Origin: a bacterium
Lineage (GTDB): Bacteria > B130-G9
DNA length: 34,492 nucleotides
NCBI GenBank assembly: GCA_021160245.1
Contig: JAGHCW010000036.1
Span: forward strand, 1-34,492
Reading direction: 5' to 3'
The notes beneath the pieces are model-generated. The model did no database searches. It was not told where the DNA came from and saw only the letters and a list, made by a program, of their open reading frames with translations. A program made the position numbers and the translations under genes. Shown piece by piece: positions 1 through 9,585 of this stretch. Every line of letters starts with the position of its first letter. Position 1 is the stretch's first letter.

Positions 1-1860
1 GTCGGGGCGCTTGATAAGAGATTCCCAAGCGCGCTTACCCCACACGGATTCTGCGAAAGCTGTTCACAAATCCTGACTGACCTTAAAATCGCGGACAATC
101 TGCTCCGAATGCAATCCTCCGCTTGTGCGGCGCACTCCCCTGAGATGGAATTGCGCGCACTCTCGCAGCTTCTAGAACTTCTGCCAGAGGTTGCTGAGGG
201 GATTCTCGTCGGGGGAATGTCCGAATGTGATCTTGGATTCTTCTTCTCAGCTCTTGCCGCCGCAATTGCCACGCAACACGTTTCGGCTTCAGGGCCAAGG
301 TCCGGTGTGCGCATCTTGCCTTTCAAAGAAGCCTGGCTTGCCGATTGCGATTATCTTTTCTGTGGAGGTCTTACGGAGATGGCCTTCCCCGGGCCACATG
401 TTGGAGACCTTTTCCTTTCAGCGGATGTCCGGACAAGGCTGCATCTTCGACCGTCAGATGAGCAGGTTCCCGAGAGCAGGTTCCTGATTCACGCCCTACT
501 CGTAACCCCACGAACGCGACTATATCTCTCATACCCGTCCACAGTTGATGATACTCCTCAGCTGCCGGCCACCTGTCTGCAGGAATTGCTGGCGCTTACG
601 CAGAGCCGCCCCTTGCGATGGGAGTCTCTTGAGCTGGAGCCTTCCGCGCCCCACAGCGGACGGGAGCTATGCACCGCTTTGGGCAACTGGGCGCGGGCCG
701 CTCAGGATGGGATTAGCGATGAGCTGATTCGCCTCGCCTTGGATATGATCGACCGAGGGGGCGATGCGGGGTCAGGGCCACGTGCACATCGCGTAATCAG
801 GGGCATCGAGGCCTCGCTTAGAAGGTCCGGCGACGCCAGTTTCAGCGGATCAATCGGAGAAGAACTAGGCGACCGTTTAATCGCGCGACTTTCCAGCAAC
901 GAGCTGTCAGCCAACCACGATTGCCCGGTACTAACGCTCTCCAGCTCCGCGCTGGAGGACTATCTAAGCTGTCCATTTCGCTTTTTCATGAAGCGAGTAC
1001 TTAGGATAACGCCACCCAAAGAGTTCGAGGAGGACATCTCTGCCCTGGATTTTGGAAACCTCGTGCATCAAATCGTCCACAGATTTTACCGAAATCGCCG
1101 AGACAACAGCGGACAGATACTCCCAGTGACGCCGGGCAATGTCGAGGCTGCGCGTGATCAAATAGGCCGAGTAGCGGCGGAACAGATGGCGATGGCGACT
1201 CTGCCCGAGTGGCTGCAGCGCAGCGTTTTATCGACCCTTCTCGGTCCCAAGGGGTTGCTTCCGCGATTTCTTCAGATCGAGGCGGGTGAATCCGGATGGC
1301 GACCCATCCATGTGGAGGCCGCATTTGGTATCAGAGACCCAGACAAGCGTGCTGGCGAGGTTTTAAGTAACGAGCATCTTCTGATTGAGTGCCAAATCTA
1401 CGGGAATCCGTTCATCGTAGCGATTCACGGCATCATCGACAGGATAGATGAGCAAATAGTTGCGGGCAGAAGGATGCTGCGAGTAGTCGATTACAAGACT
1501 GGGAAGCCCCCTCAGGCAAAGGACATCCGAGAGGGCCACGCCCTTCAGTTACCACTTTACGTCAGAGCAACCGCGGAGATTCTGGGATGCGATGTCGAGG
1601 CAGTCTATTATGGGCTCTCGTCCAAGCAAGGCGTCAAGATATATGACTATCCTAGGTCCAACCCCATACCCGAGGCGCTGGAAGGTCTTGACGAAACCAT
1701 AACTGATATCGTCCAACGCATTCTTAAGAGGGATTTTGCGCCCCAGCCGCAGGGCAACGAGAAGTATCAATGTGGCTATTGCGATTTCAGGGACATCTGC
1801 CGGCGAAGCCAGATGGGTAGTGACGATGACCGCGATTCAGGAGGTACGCATGGAGAGTAA
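1..1860 (+). CDS. addB: AddB/RecB-like ATP-dependent nuclease subunit, PD-(D/E)XK nuclease C-terminus (5' truncated by window)
   Basis: Frame 1 is open from base 1 to the TAA at 1858-1860. C-terminal nuclease has YLSCPFRFFMKRVL, GIIDRID, RVVDYKTGK, QLPLYV and a terminal Cys cluster CGYCDFRDIC. Followed by addA. Confidence 0.85.
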   Translation, partial: VGALDKRFPSALTPHGFCESCSQILTDLKIADNLLRMQSSACAAHSPEMELRALSQLLELLPEVAEGILVGGMSECDLGFFFSALAAAIATQHVSASGPRSGVRILPFKEAWLADCDYLFCGGLTEMAFPGPHVGDLFLSADVRTRLHLRPSDEQVPESRFLIHALLVTPRTRLYLSYPSTVDDTPQLPATCLQELLALTQSRPLRWESLELEPSAPHSGRELCTALGNWARAAQDGISDELIRLALDMIDRGGDAGSGPRAHRVIRGIEASLRRSGDASFSGSIGEELGDRLIARLSSNELSANHDCPVLTLSSSALEDYLSCPFRFFMKRVLRITPPKEFEEDISALDFGNLVHQIVHRFYRNRRDNSGQILPVTPGNVEAARDQIGRVAAEQMAMATLPEWLQRSVLSTLLGPKGLLPRFLQIEAGESGWRPIHVEAAFGIRDPDKRAGEVLSNEHLLIECQIYGNPFIVAIHGIIDRIDEQIVAGRRMLRVVDYKTGKPPQAKDIREGHALQLPLYVRATAEILGCDVEAVYYGLSSKQGVKIYDYPRSNPIPEALEGLDETITDIVQRILKRDFAPQPQGNEKYQCGYCDFRDICRRSQMGSDDDRDSGGTHGE

Positions 1861-4800
1861 CCGTTGGGAGGCATTGCTTGCCGGCTTGACGCCCAGCCAG
1901 CGTCGGGCGGTCATCCTGCCGGATAATATTGTGCTCCGTGCGGCTGCTGGGTCAGGCAAGACGACGGTTCTTGTTGCCAGGTTCTTGAGGACGCTGAACG
2001 CAGCACTCGCAAGGCGGCCAAGCGCTGATGTTGAGGACATTCTCCCATCGATTGTGGCGATGACGTTTACCAAAAAAGCAGCGGCGGAGCTCAAAATGCG
2101 AATCCGCGACCTCATCCCCTGGTCATTGCTCTGCTCAGAGAGGGCCGAGTCTGCTGCGCAACTCTGGCGCAAGGCAACGGACGCCATGACGCACTCCGGG
2201 ATCGGTACCATTCACTCGCTGTGCGCAAATATTCTCCGCAAGTTTCCCCTTGAGGCAGGACTCGACCCCGAATTCAGCATTCTGGACGAGACGGAATCGC
2301 GACTTCTTATGCGCGACTCTCTTAATCTGTTCATCTCTGAGCTATCGGAACATTCATCTGACTCCCAGCAGCTTGATGAGCTTCTCTCCGCCTATTCCAG
2401 AGCCAAGCTGCCCGATATAATCCTGCCAATCATGGAGCGGATTGACAAACTAAGACCCCACCTGATTTTCTACGCCGAGCAGCTCCCGGACACTATTGTC
2501 GCCCGGCTTGCAGAGCATCTGCCTCCACCCCACACGGGGAAGAACGGTCGGACCCGTAAGGCCACCGGCTATGACCCATTAGACGAGGCGCAAAGGCTGC
2601 GGGTTATCGCTCAGGCGGCACTGGGGGCTGTGTCGGTCTATTCCGCGCAAAAAAGAGCTCTTGCCGCTCTAGATTTCGACGACATTCAGACAACGCTCAC
2701 CTCACTACTATCACGACTCAGCCCCGCTGCTTTGAGAACAGTGAGGGACGGTTTCACGACGATTATGATTGATGAGTTTCAGGACACAAACAGCTTTCAG
2801 TGGGGCTTGGCCCGACTGCTATCGAGCTCAGAAGACGGGGGCCCGACCCCACCGGGCAAGCTCTTTGTTGTCGGGGATAGCCGTCAGTCGATTTACGGCT
2901 TCCGTGATGCCGACCTGAGAGCCTTTAGGCAGGCGGGGGATGAGATATCGGGCGCTCCCGGGGGGCTTCGGATCGATATGCGAGAGAATTTTCGCGCCAT
3001 GCCCGAGCTGATTGACTTCATCAACCTCTTGTTCAAGGGGGCCGGGGAGAGATCGGGCGGATTTGAGGAAGGTGATATGCTACCAGCTCGCCGGACAAGA
3101 GAGGGGGGCCACACGGGAACCGTTGAGCTGATTTTCCCGACGGATGAGGGGTCTAAGAAGGAGGGCGTAGAGGTCGAGGCGGAGATCCTGGCACGACGGA
3201 TAGCTACAATGTGTTCCGGCGATGAGGCTCTGAGCAAAGTAGTATTCGACAAGAAGACCGGGCAATGGAGGCGATGTCGGTTTGAGGACGTGGCGGTCTT
3301 AATGCTCCGGCGTACCCATTTGGCATCCTATCAGGCCGCATTGAGGCGCCATGACATCCCGTTTATGATAGCCGGAGGGCTTGGGTTTTACCAGCGACAA
3401 GAGGTTCGCGACATTTATTGCCTGCTCAGAGTTCTCACTAGCAAGGAGGACGAGGTTGCATTGGCCGGGGTTCTTTGCAGTCCCCTCTTCTCATTGAGCG
3501 ATGACGGGCTCTTTTGGCTTTCCTGCATTTCCGGGCGGGACCTTTGGTCAAAGCTCGACAAAGTGAACTTGCATGGCTTTGAGGCGGTGTCTCCCTGGGT
3601 TGATCCTCCTCTTGACTCATCTGACAGGGATTCGCTCACGCACGCTTTTGATCTTCTGGATGATCGCGCCATGATGATCGGGTCTTCGATTCTTAGCGCA
3701 AGCTCCGCGGTCCGCGAGATGCTAAGCCGCACGGCCGCTCTATCTGCCTATTCAGCCCAACCGGATGGTGATCAGGCCGTGGCCAACCTCGAGAAGCTTC
3801 TGCGATTTCTTGACGGTTGGGAGTTAAAGGGCAACAGCTCGCCTCGCAGCGCAGCTCGCCTCCTGCGGCGCTCAATGACGCAGATCGTGAGGGAGGGCGA
3901 GGCACAAAGCTCAAGAGATGACCTAAAGGGAGTGCGCGTTATGACAATCCACGCCGCGAAGGGTCTCGAGTTCCCCGTCGTGCTTCTGACTGACGTGTTT
4001 TCGGATGTCCAGTGGGGCAGTTCTGAGCCCGCTTATATCCATAGCGACCTGGGTATTGGGATCAAGGTTCCGAAGCGTGGATCTCCTGACAAAATGGTCA
4101 ATTCAGGCCTGCGGGACGCGATGAAGCTACTCCTCAAAGAGGCAGCTCTAGACGAGCAAATGAGGCTCTGGTATGTCGCCTGCACTCGTGCGAGAGACCA
4201 TCTAGTGCTTTCTGGCACGGCGAAGATGAAGGCGGAGAGGAGCTTCGGGCGGGTTGTGCTTGACCAGCTCGAACTGCCAATTGAATCGCTCACGTGTGGG
4301 TCACAAGTGCTCGATCTGCCTACCCCGTGTGGGTCCTTGAGGGCATGGACCAAACCGGACCAACTACCCGCCGGTCTTAAAGGTCTGGCCTGTTCGATGC
4401 GATTTGTCGAGAGAGCGCGTCAATTGTATGGAACGTTAAGGGACCCGGAAAAGGCCCCCACGCGGGAAGATGAAACTCGTCTGAAATATGTAGCCCCATT
4501 ACCCGCTCGGGACTCTCTGCCGGAGATACTACCCACCCACCTTGCGAGGTTCTACGCCTGCCCCAGGCGCTTCTTCTTGGAGCATATTTTATCGCCAATG
4601 AAGACGGCGCCATCCCATCTGGAAGGCGATGCAAGCGAGCCTAGCGTGCCGAAAGGCGCAGAGTTCGGGACGATGGCTCATCGAGTCCTTCAGATGCTTG
4701 ACATTTCTGACCCCGGAGCAGATGAGCCATTGGTGGCCACAATGACAGGCCGTGTGGGTCAATCGGTATCGAAGGCCCTTGCTCAAATGGTTCAGGTTTT

Positions 4801-5305
4801 TAGGGAATCAAGCCTGCATACGTCCCTTTTGGGCGCGACGAACGATAGGTGCGAGGTCACTTTCGCGCTGCAGCTTCCGTATGGTCTTCTAAGGGGCACA
4901 ATCGACCGTCTCTTCACGGGTCAGGATGGGCGACTTCATCTCATTGACTACAAGACGGATATCGAGCCGGGGCTGATTGCTAGCCGATACCGGGCGCAGA
5001 TCGCCGCATACGCATTTGCTATCAGTAAGCTTCACAACGTTCAGATGAGCGACGTCAAGGCGAGCATCTATCTAACTCGAACGGGGGAGATCGTCCCTAT
5101 AGGGATGGATGAGGCGAGTATGGATTGGATTCAATCTCTAATCAGAAGCCTTAGCGATGCCCTGCAGTGTGCAAGAAAACAGCCATACGTCGAGTGTTTT
5201 CCAGAGAACCGCGATGCCTGCAAGGGTTGCCACCATGCCATACGGCGCTCATGCCTCAGGCTTCGACGGGCTGCGGAAGCAGTGACTGCGGGTCGTAGCG
5301 ACTGA
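1850..5305 (+). CDS. addA: UvrD-family helicase-nuclease, AddA-like
   Basis: Walker A AAAGSGKT, IDEFQDTN, GDSRQSIYGFRDAD, VMTIHAAKGLEFPVV, and C-terminal nuclease GTIDRLF / LIDYKTD / QIAAYA. Start set to ATG 1850 (SD ggaggt at 1840), overlapping the addB stop; the track start at 1736 is inside addB. Confidence 0.9.
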   Translation: MESNRWEALLAGLTPSQRRAVILPDNIVLRAAAGSGKTTVLVARFLRTLNAALARRPSADVEDILPSIVAMTFTKKAAAELKMRIRDLIPWSLLCSERAESAAQLWRKATDAMTHSGIGTIHSLCANILRKFPLEAGLDPEFSILDETESRLLMRDSLNLFISELSEHSSDSQQLDELLSAYSRAKLPDIILPIMERIDKLRPHLIFYAEQLPDTIVARLAEHLPPPHTGKNGRTRKATGYDPLDEAQRLRVIAQAALGAVSVYSAQKRALAALDFDDIQTTLTSLLSRLSPAALRTVRDGFTTIMIDEFQDTNSFQWGLARLLSSSEDGGPTPPGKLFVVGDSRQSIYGFRDADLRAFRQAGDEISGAPGGLRIDMRENFRAMPELIDFINLLFKGAGERSGGFEEGDMLPARRTREGGHTGTVELIFPTDEGSKKEGVEVEAEILARRIATMCSGDEALSKVVFDKKTGQWRRCRFEDVAVLMLRRTHLASYQAALRRHDIPFMIAGGLGFYQRQEVRDIYCLLRVLTSKEDEVALAGVLCSPLFSLSDDGLFWLSCISGRDLWSKLDKVNLHGFEAVSPWVDPPLDSSDRDSLTHAFDLLDDRAMMIGSSILSASSAVREMLSRTAALSAYSAQPDGDQAVANLEKLLRFLDGWELKGNSSPRSAARLLRRSMTQIVREGEAQSSRDDLKGVRVMTIHAAKGLEFPVVLLTDVFSDVQWGSSEPAYIHSDLGIGIKVPKRGSPDKMVNSGLRDAMKLLLKEAALDEQMRLWYVACTRARDHLVLSGTAKMKAERSFGRVVLDQLELPIESLTCGSQVLDLPTPCGSLRAWTKPDQLPAGLKGLACSMRFVERARQLYGTLRDPEKAPTREDETRLKYVAPLPARDSLPEILPTHLARFYACPRRFFLEHILSPMKTAPSHLEGDASEPSVPKGAEFGTMAHRVLQMLDISDPGADEPLVATMTGRVGQSVSKALAQMVQVFRESSLHTSLLGATNDRCEVTFALQLPYGLLRGTIDRLFTGQDGRLHLIDYKTDIEPGLIASRYRAQIAAYAFAISKLHNVQMSDVKASIYLTRTGEIVPIGMDEASMDWIQSLIRSLSDALQCARKQPYVECFPENRDACKGCHHAIRRSCLRLRRAAEAVTAGRSD

Positions 5306-5317
5306 GCGCACGGCAGA

Positions 5318-7279
5318 TTAAATGCCGTCCCCATAAAAAGCAGTCGTCTTGAGCATAACGGCGGGTATTTCCTGGATGAACGGAGAGCCTGGATTCATTG
5401 CCGTCCGGCCAAATATCGAACGACGCCAGGCCCTTGTCAGAATAAGCATCTTCTTGGCGCGGGTCATACCGACATAAAGAAGACGCCGCTCCTCCTCCAG
5501 CTGCTCTCGGGTGCTGACGGAATAATGAGGCAGAAGACCCGCCTCGACACCGACGAGGAATACGACATCGAACTCCAATCCCTTGGCGCTATGAAGCGTC
5601 AGAAGCGAGACGGTGTCCTCCTGCTCCTTGAGCTGGTCCACGTCGGACAGGAGGGCGATATGGTGGGTGAAGTCAAGCGCGCTTGAGTTCGGATTTCTCT
5701 CCGCAAAGCCCCTGGCGACGGTTACGAGCTCCTTGACGTTCTCTGCCCTGGGATTCTGCTCACCCTCACCTTCATCCTCGATCAGGTAATGAAAATAGCC
5801 GGTCTCATTGATGAGATGTTCGACAAACTTCGGGGGACCCATGGCGGTTGACGCGGCTCTTAGCGCTTGCATCAGGCTGCAAAATGTGCCCAGTTTCTTG
5901 CGCAGCGCCGGCCTTACCGACTCTGCGTTCATCAGCTCGGATACCGCCCCGAAAAGCGAGATACCGGAGCCACGCGCGTGCTTTTTAAGCAAGTCGATAG
6001 AGGTCTTCCCAATACCCCTTGGAGGCGTGTTGATGATTCTCTCAAGGGCGATCTCATCATCAGGATTGACCGCGACTTTCAGATAAGCGATAACGTCCTT
6101 GACCTCCTTGCGCTCATAGAACCGGTGCCCACGCACCATAGTATAGGGTATCTGGCGCTTCAGGAGCTCATCCTCAATCGCCCTAGACTGGGCGTTCGTC
6201 CGATAAAAGACGCCGATACTCCCAAGCTCCGAATCGCAGCCATTCTGGATGTCCTGTATCTCGCTGCAGACGAACTCGGCCTCAGCCCTCTCGTCCGCAC
6301 ACGTGCAGAAAACGACCTGCTCGCCCTGGGTGTTCTCCGTGAAGAGGCGTTTTTCCATCCGGCCTCGATTCTTCTCGATCAGCGCCGACGCCGCACTCAG
6401 GATGTTCTCCGTGCTACGGTAATTCTGGTCGAGGTGAATGACCACCGCGTCCGGAAAGTCCTTCTCAAAGTCGAGTATGTTCCGAATATTTGCGCCTCGG
6501 AAGGAATATATAGACTGATCGTCGTCCCCGACAACGAAGAGGTTCTTGTGCTTTCCAGAGAGTGTCTTGATCAGCTCATACTGGGTGCGATTTGTGTCTT
6601 GAAACTCGTCAACCATGCAGTATTCGAATCTATCCTGATAAATTGAGAGGACCTCCTCGTTCTCATCAAGCAGCCGCAGCGTCAGGGCGAGCAAATCGTC
6701 AAAATCAAGCGCGTTGCAGGCAGCCGCCCGCTCAAGATATAGCTCGTAAACCCGGGCAAAACGGCTCTCACCGCGCCTCTCTAGATGCGCCTCGAGATTC
6801 TCCGGCTCCAACCCCTCTATCTTTGCATAAGATATCCACTTGCGGGCGGCCTTTACGCTGTCGGCGTTGTGAGGCTGCCCCAAGTCCTTGAGGCAGCTTA
6901 GGCAGAGCCGCTTTTTGTCGCTATCGTCGTAGATCGAGAATCCCATCTTATATGGCTGTCGGCCGCTCATCGGCTTCAGTTTCTCAATGTGGACGCGCAG
7001 GATGCGGGCGCAAAGCGAGTGAAAAGTGCATAGCAAGACCTTCTCTGCAACATCGCCGACCATCTTGATCGCCCGGCCTCGCATCTCCTCGGCTGCCTTG
7101 TTCGTGAATGTTACCGCAAGTATCCGCCTCGGATTGATGCCACCATCAAGCAGGTATGCGACGCGATGGATGATGGCCCTTGTCTTTCCGCTGCCCGCCC
7201 CGGCGAGAACCAGCACGGGGCCGTCGGTCTGGAGGACCGCATCTTCCTGACCAGAGTTAAGTCCGTTCAAAAGGTTCAT
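5318..7279 (-). CDS. ATP-dependent DNA helicase, UvrD/PcrA/Rep family
   Basis: LNSGQEDAVLQTDGPVLVLAGAGSGKTRAIIHRVAYLL, VDEFQDTN, GDDDQSIYSFRGA, LLTLHSAKGLEFDVVFLVG, EERRLLYVGMTRAK. Confidence 0.93.
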   Translation of the reverse strand: MNLLNGLNSGQEDAVLQTDGPVLVLAGAGSGKTRAIIHRVAYLLDGGINPRRILAVTFTNKAAEEMRGRAIKMVGDVAEKVLLCTFHSLCARILRVHIEKLKPMSGRQPYKMGFSIYDDSDKKRLCLSCLKDLGQPHNADSVKAARKWISYAKIEGLEPENLEAHLERRGESRFARVYELYLERAAACNALDFDDLLALTLRLLDENEEVLSIYQDRFEYCMVDEFQDTNRTQYELIKTLSGKHKNLFVVGDDDQSIYSFRGANIRNILDFEKDFPDAVVIHLDQNYRSTENILSAASALIEKNRGRMEKRLFTENTQGEQVVFCTCADERAEAEFVCSEIQDIQNGCDSELGSIGVFYRTNAQSRAIEDELLKRQIPYTMVRGHRFYERKEVKDVIAYLKVAVNPDDEIALERIINTPPRGIGKTSIDLLKKHARGSGISLFGAVSELMNAESVRPALRKKLGTFCSLMQALRAASTAMGPPKFVEHLINETGYFHYLIEDEGEGEQNPRAENVKELVTVARGFAERNPNSSALDFTHHIALLSDVDQLKEQEDTVSLLTLHSAKGLEFDVVFLVGVEAGLLPHYSVSTREQLEEERRLLYVGMTRAKKMLILTRAWRRSIFGRTAMNPGSPFIQEIPAVMLKTTAFYGDGI

Positions 7280-7800
7280 CTGAGGTCAATCACCTCGACT
7301 TCGCGCGGGGGCATTCTCTCGCCAAAAGTCAGCGCCTCGCCGAGTTGCTTCATAGTGCGCGAGCCAATCCCTGGGATTGATGAGAGGGCCGATGGCGACT
7401 CCATCCGACCGGCGGCGTCCCGATATGCGATGATCTTGGCTGCGGTCTTGGGCCCAATACCGGGGAGCGTTGAGAGAACTGAGGCCGAGGCGCTATTGAT
7501 ATTCGGTCTGGCTCGGAATTGGTCGAATATCAGGAGGCGAGCCGCTTCTCCCGTGCGCCCTGCCGACCATTCTCGATCGCCCCACTGCTCGCGGAGCAGA
7601 ATATGCCCTCCGTCGGCATCTCTTGCGCCCAACAGAGGGCTCTGAGGCGATGCTCCGCCTGCCACTATCAAATGCAGCGCGAAAAAGGCTGCAAAGCCGA
7701 CTGTAAGCACGCAAAGCGTCCATTCAGCAGTATGGTTATTATGTTTCAAAAGATGCGAATCCTCACTATCACAATCGACGAACATGTTGAACGCCCACAA
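7276..7800 (-). CDS. ComEA-like helix-hairpin-helix protein with N-terminal TM segment
   Basis: NINSASASVLSTLPGIGPKTAAKIIAYRDAAGRMESPSALSSIPGIGSRTMKQL is a canonical HhH pair, preceded by a hydrophobic segment. Stop overlaps the helicase start by 4 bp (ATGA). Confidence 0.8.
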   Translation of the reverse strand: MWAFNMFVDCDSEDSHLLKHNNHTAEWTLCVLTVGFAAFFALHLIVAGGASPQSPLLGARDADGGHILLREQWGDREWSAGRTGEAARLLIFDQFRARPNINSASASVLSTLPGIGPKTAAKIIAYRDAAGRMESPSALSSIPGIGSRTMKQLGEALTFGERMPPREVEVIDLR

Positions 7801-8054
7801 TAAAGATGCTTGAGCGAGGCGTCAAGGCGCGGTTTTGAAAAATCCCACAGAGGCAATGAGCCGCAAGGTCATTTTGCGCGCGGCGTCGCGCTTGAAAGGT
7901 GAACGGGCAGTGTTATTCTTCTTGAGGTTGGTTGCATTTCTGCATTGACCAAAGTCGGGCATTTGATCGCCCGGAGTATTTTCATTGAAGATCGAAGACC
8001 ATCGGCATCGCGGCAGTTTACGGCGACGACCTCCATAAAATTGAAGGACATATT

Positions 8055-8759
8055 ATGCAGAACTCTATTGATAAACGTCTAGCAGGAATCGATACGCTCA
8101 TTTTCGACATGGACGGCACAATTGTGCTGACGGGCGAATTCGCCTTCGAGGCGCTCACCGAGGGCGCGCGTCAGATGTTCCACGAGCTTGGGATAGACTC
8201 GCCCATCCCGTCGAATGAACAGATACTCGCGAGTATCGGCAAGCCATCGACGGAACTCCTGGCCACGCTCTTCCCAAGGCTAGATGCTCCTACCAGGCTC
8301 GCCATTCAGGATCGAATATACACAATTCACGAGAGGCGGCTCGAAGAGGGGGCTGGACGCTATGCGCCCGGAGCTCCGGGGGCGCTTGAGCTGCTGCGGG
8401 AGCTCGGCTTCAAAATGGCTCTAGTTACTAATTCAGGTCAGCGGTATTTCGACATGCACGCAAAGGCATTCGAGCTCGACAGATTCTTCCAGCTGATGCT
8501 CTGCAGCGAGCAGCGAGGCTATCCGCCAAAATGCGAGCTGATCAAAGAGGTCGCGCAGAAACTCGGCGCAACCCAAGCCGCTGTTATCGGCGATAGATAT
8601 TATGATGTTGAGGCGGCGAACGTGTACGGGATGCTCTCCATCGGATGCCTATACGGTTACGGCACAAAAGAGGAGCTATCTGGCGCCTCATTACTCATTA
8701 ACAGCCTTGATGAGCTGGCGCCGCTTTTGAGGAAAGATAGTGACCTAGAAGCCGAATAG
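8055..8759 (+). CDS. HAD-superfamily hydrolase (phosphoglycolate phosphatase-like)
   Basis: DMDGTIV motif I, LVTNSG motif II, AAVIGDRYYDVEAA motif III/IV, C-terminal GYGTKEEL. Confidence 0.9.
   Translation: MQNSIDKRLAGIDTLIFDMDGTIVLTGEFAFEALTEGARQMFHELGIDSPIPSNEQILASIGKPSTELLATLFPRLDAPTRLAIQDRIYTIHERRLEEGAGRYAPGAPGALELLRELGFKMALVTNSGQRYFDMHAKAFELDRFFQLMLCSEQRGYPPKCELIKEVAQKLGATQAAVIGDRYYDVEAANVYGMLSIGCLYGYGTKEELSGASLLINSLDELAPLLRKDSDLEAE
8672..8737 (+). repeat. 66-bp direct repeat copy 1 (inside the HAD gene 3' end)
   Basis: ggagctatctggcgcctcattactcattaacagccttgatgagctggcgccgcttttgaggaaaga; 63/66 identical to 12088-12153. Confidence 0.95.
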
Positions 8760-8808
8760 ACCGGTACATCCTGCATTGACCGAGTTCGTTGTTAAGTTGT
8801 ATTTATGC

Positions 8809-8838
8809 TTGAATCACGTTTATATTTTAGTATATATT
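8809..8838 (+). promoter_or_regulatory. Candidate sigma70-type promoter for the secreted-protein island
   Basis: TTGAAT-N18-TATATT in an AT-rich intergenic region, followed by a strong SD (gaggaggag) and the ATG at 8894. Confidence 0.4.
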
Positions 8839-8893
8839 GTCCCACAAGGCTATCTGGCAGATTAAGGTACGCATTAACTAGAGGAGGAGAGTA

Positions 8894-9460
8894 ATGAGAA
8901 AGGGAGTGTTGCTTCTGTTGATTCTTGTGACGGGCATGGTGACCGCGATAGCTACTGGTTTCTATGTTACATCAAGCCCTGAGTGTGATTCTAGCCAACT
9001 GGAATTGAAGGCAACAACCGTTAGTTCCATCGAGTTGCGGGGGCCGATTATCGAGAATGAAACGGAGGAATTGCTTGCGGTGACCGACTGCCTATACGGT
9101 GGCTATGTGCATTCCAGCTATGCACATCCAAGCCTGCCAAACACTTGCGTGGTCGGATTCGAGGTTAAACACCTGTGCTACGACGAATACGATCCTGATT
9201 GCTGTGATCATCCTGCGCCAAACCCGGTGGGCTTTGATTTCAAACGCTCTGACTCTGAGGATTGGAACTACAGCTCGGCCCCATGGTGGGCATGCGCGTA
9301 TGATGAGGTGATGGGCTGCTATGTCACTATCTACCATCAGTCCTTGAACCTGACCAAGGGCGTCACGTATGATTTTAGGTTCGTCTGCAGCGGCAGTTTG
9401 TGCATAGATCCTGATGTCCCCGCGGAAGGCCAGACTACCGGGGAGATCGACTGCGAGTAG
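8894..9460 (+). CDS. Cys-rich secreted protein of unknown function
   Basis: N-terminal signal peptide MRKGVLLLLILVTGMVTAIATG; 11 Cys in the mature part; strong SD gaggaggag before the ATG. Confidence 0.7.
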   Translation: MRKGVLLLLILVTGMVTAIATGFYVTSSPECDSSQLELKATTVSSIELRGPIIENETEELLAVTDCLYGGYVHSSYAHPSLPNTCVVGFEVKHLCYDEYDPDCCDHPAPNPVGFDFKRSDSEDWNYSSAPWWACAYDEVMGCYVTIYHQSLNLTKGVTYDFRFVCSGSLCIDPDVPAEGQTTGEIDCE

Positions 9461-9585
9461 ACTTCAACCAAATTGACTTCAAACTGACATGTCGCGGGCC
9501 TGTTAACTGCGGGGTGCCCCTCAAAACCGGACAGCTCATTGTGATGTGTAGTAAGCTATTCTTGGAGAAAGGAGGCTATCCACTG

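Noticed and set aside
5867-6646. 259-aa ORF on + strand opposite the uvrD-like helicase
   Set aside because: Fully antisense to a motif-rich helicase; composition looks like a codon-mirrored shadow ORF with no recognisable domain.
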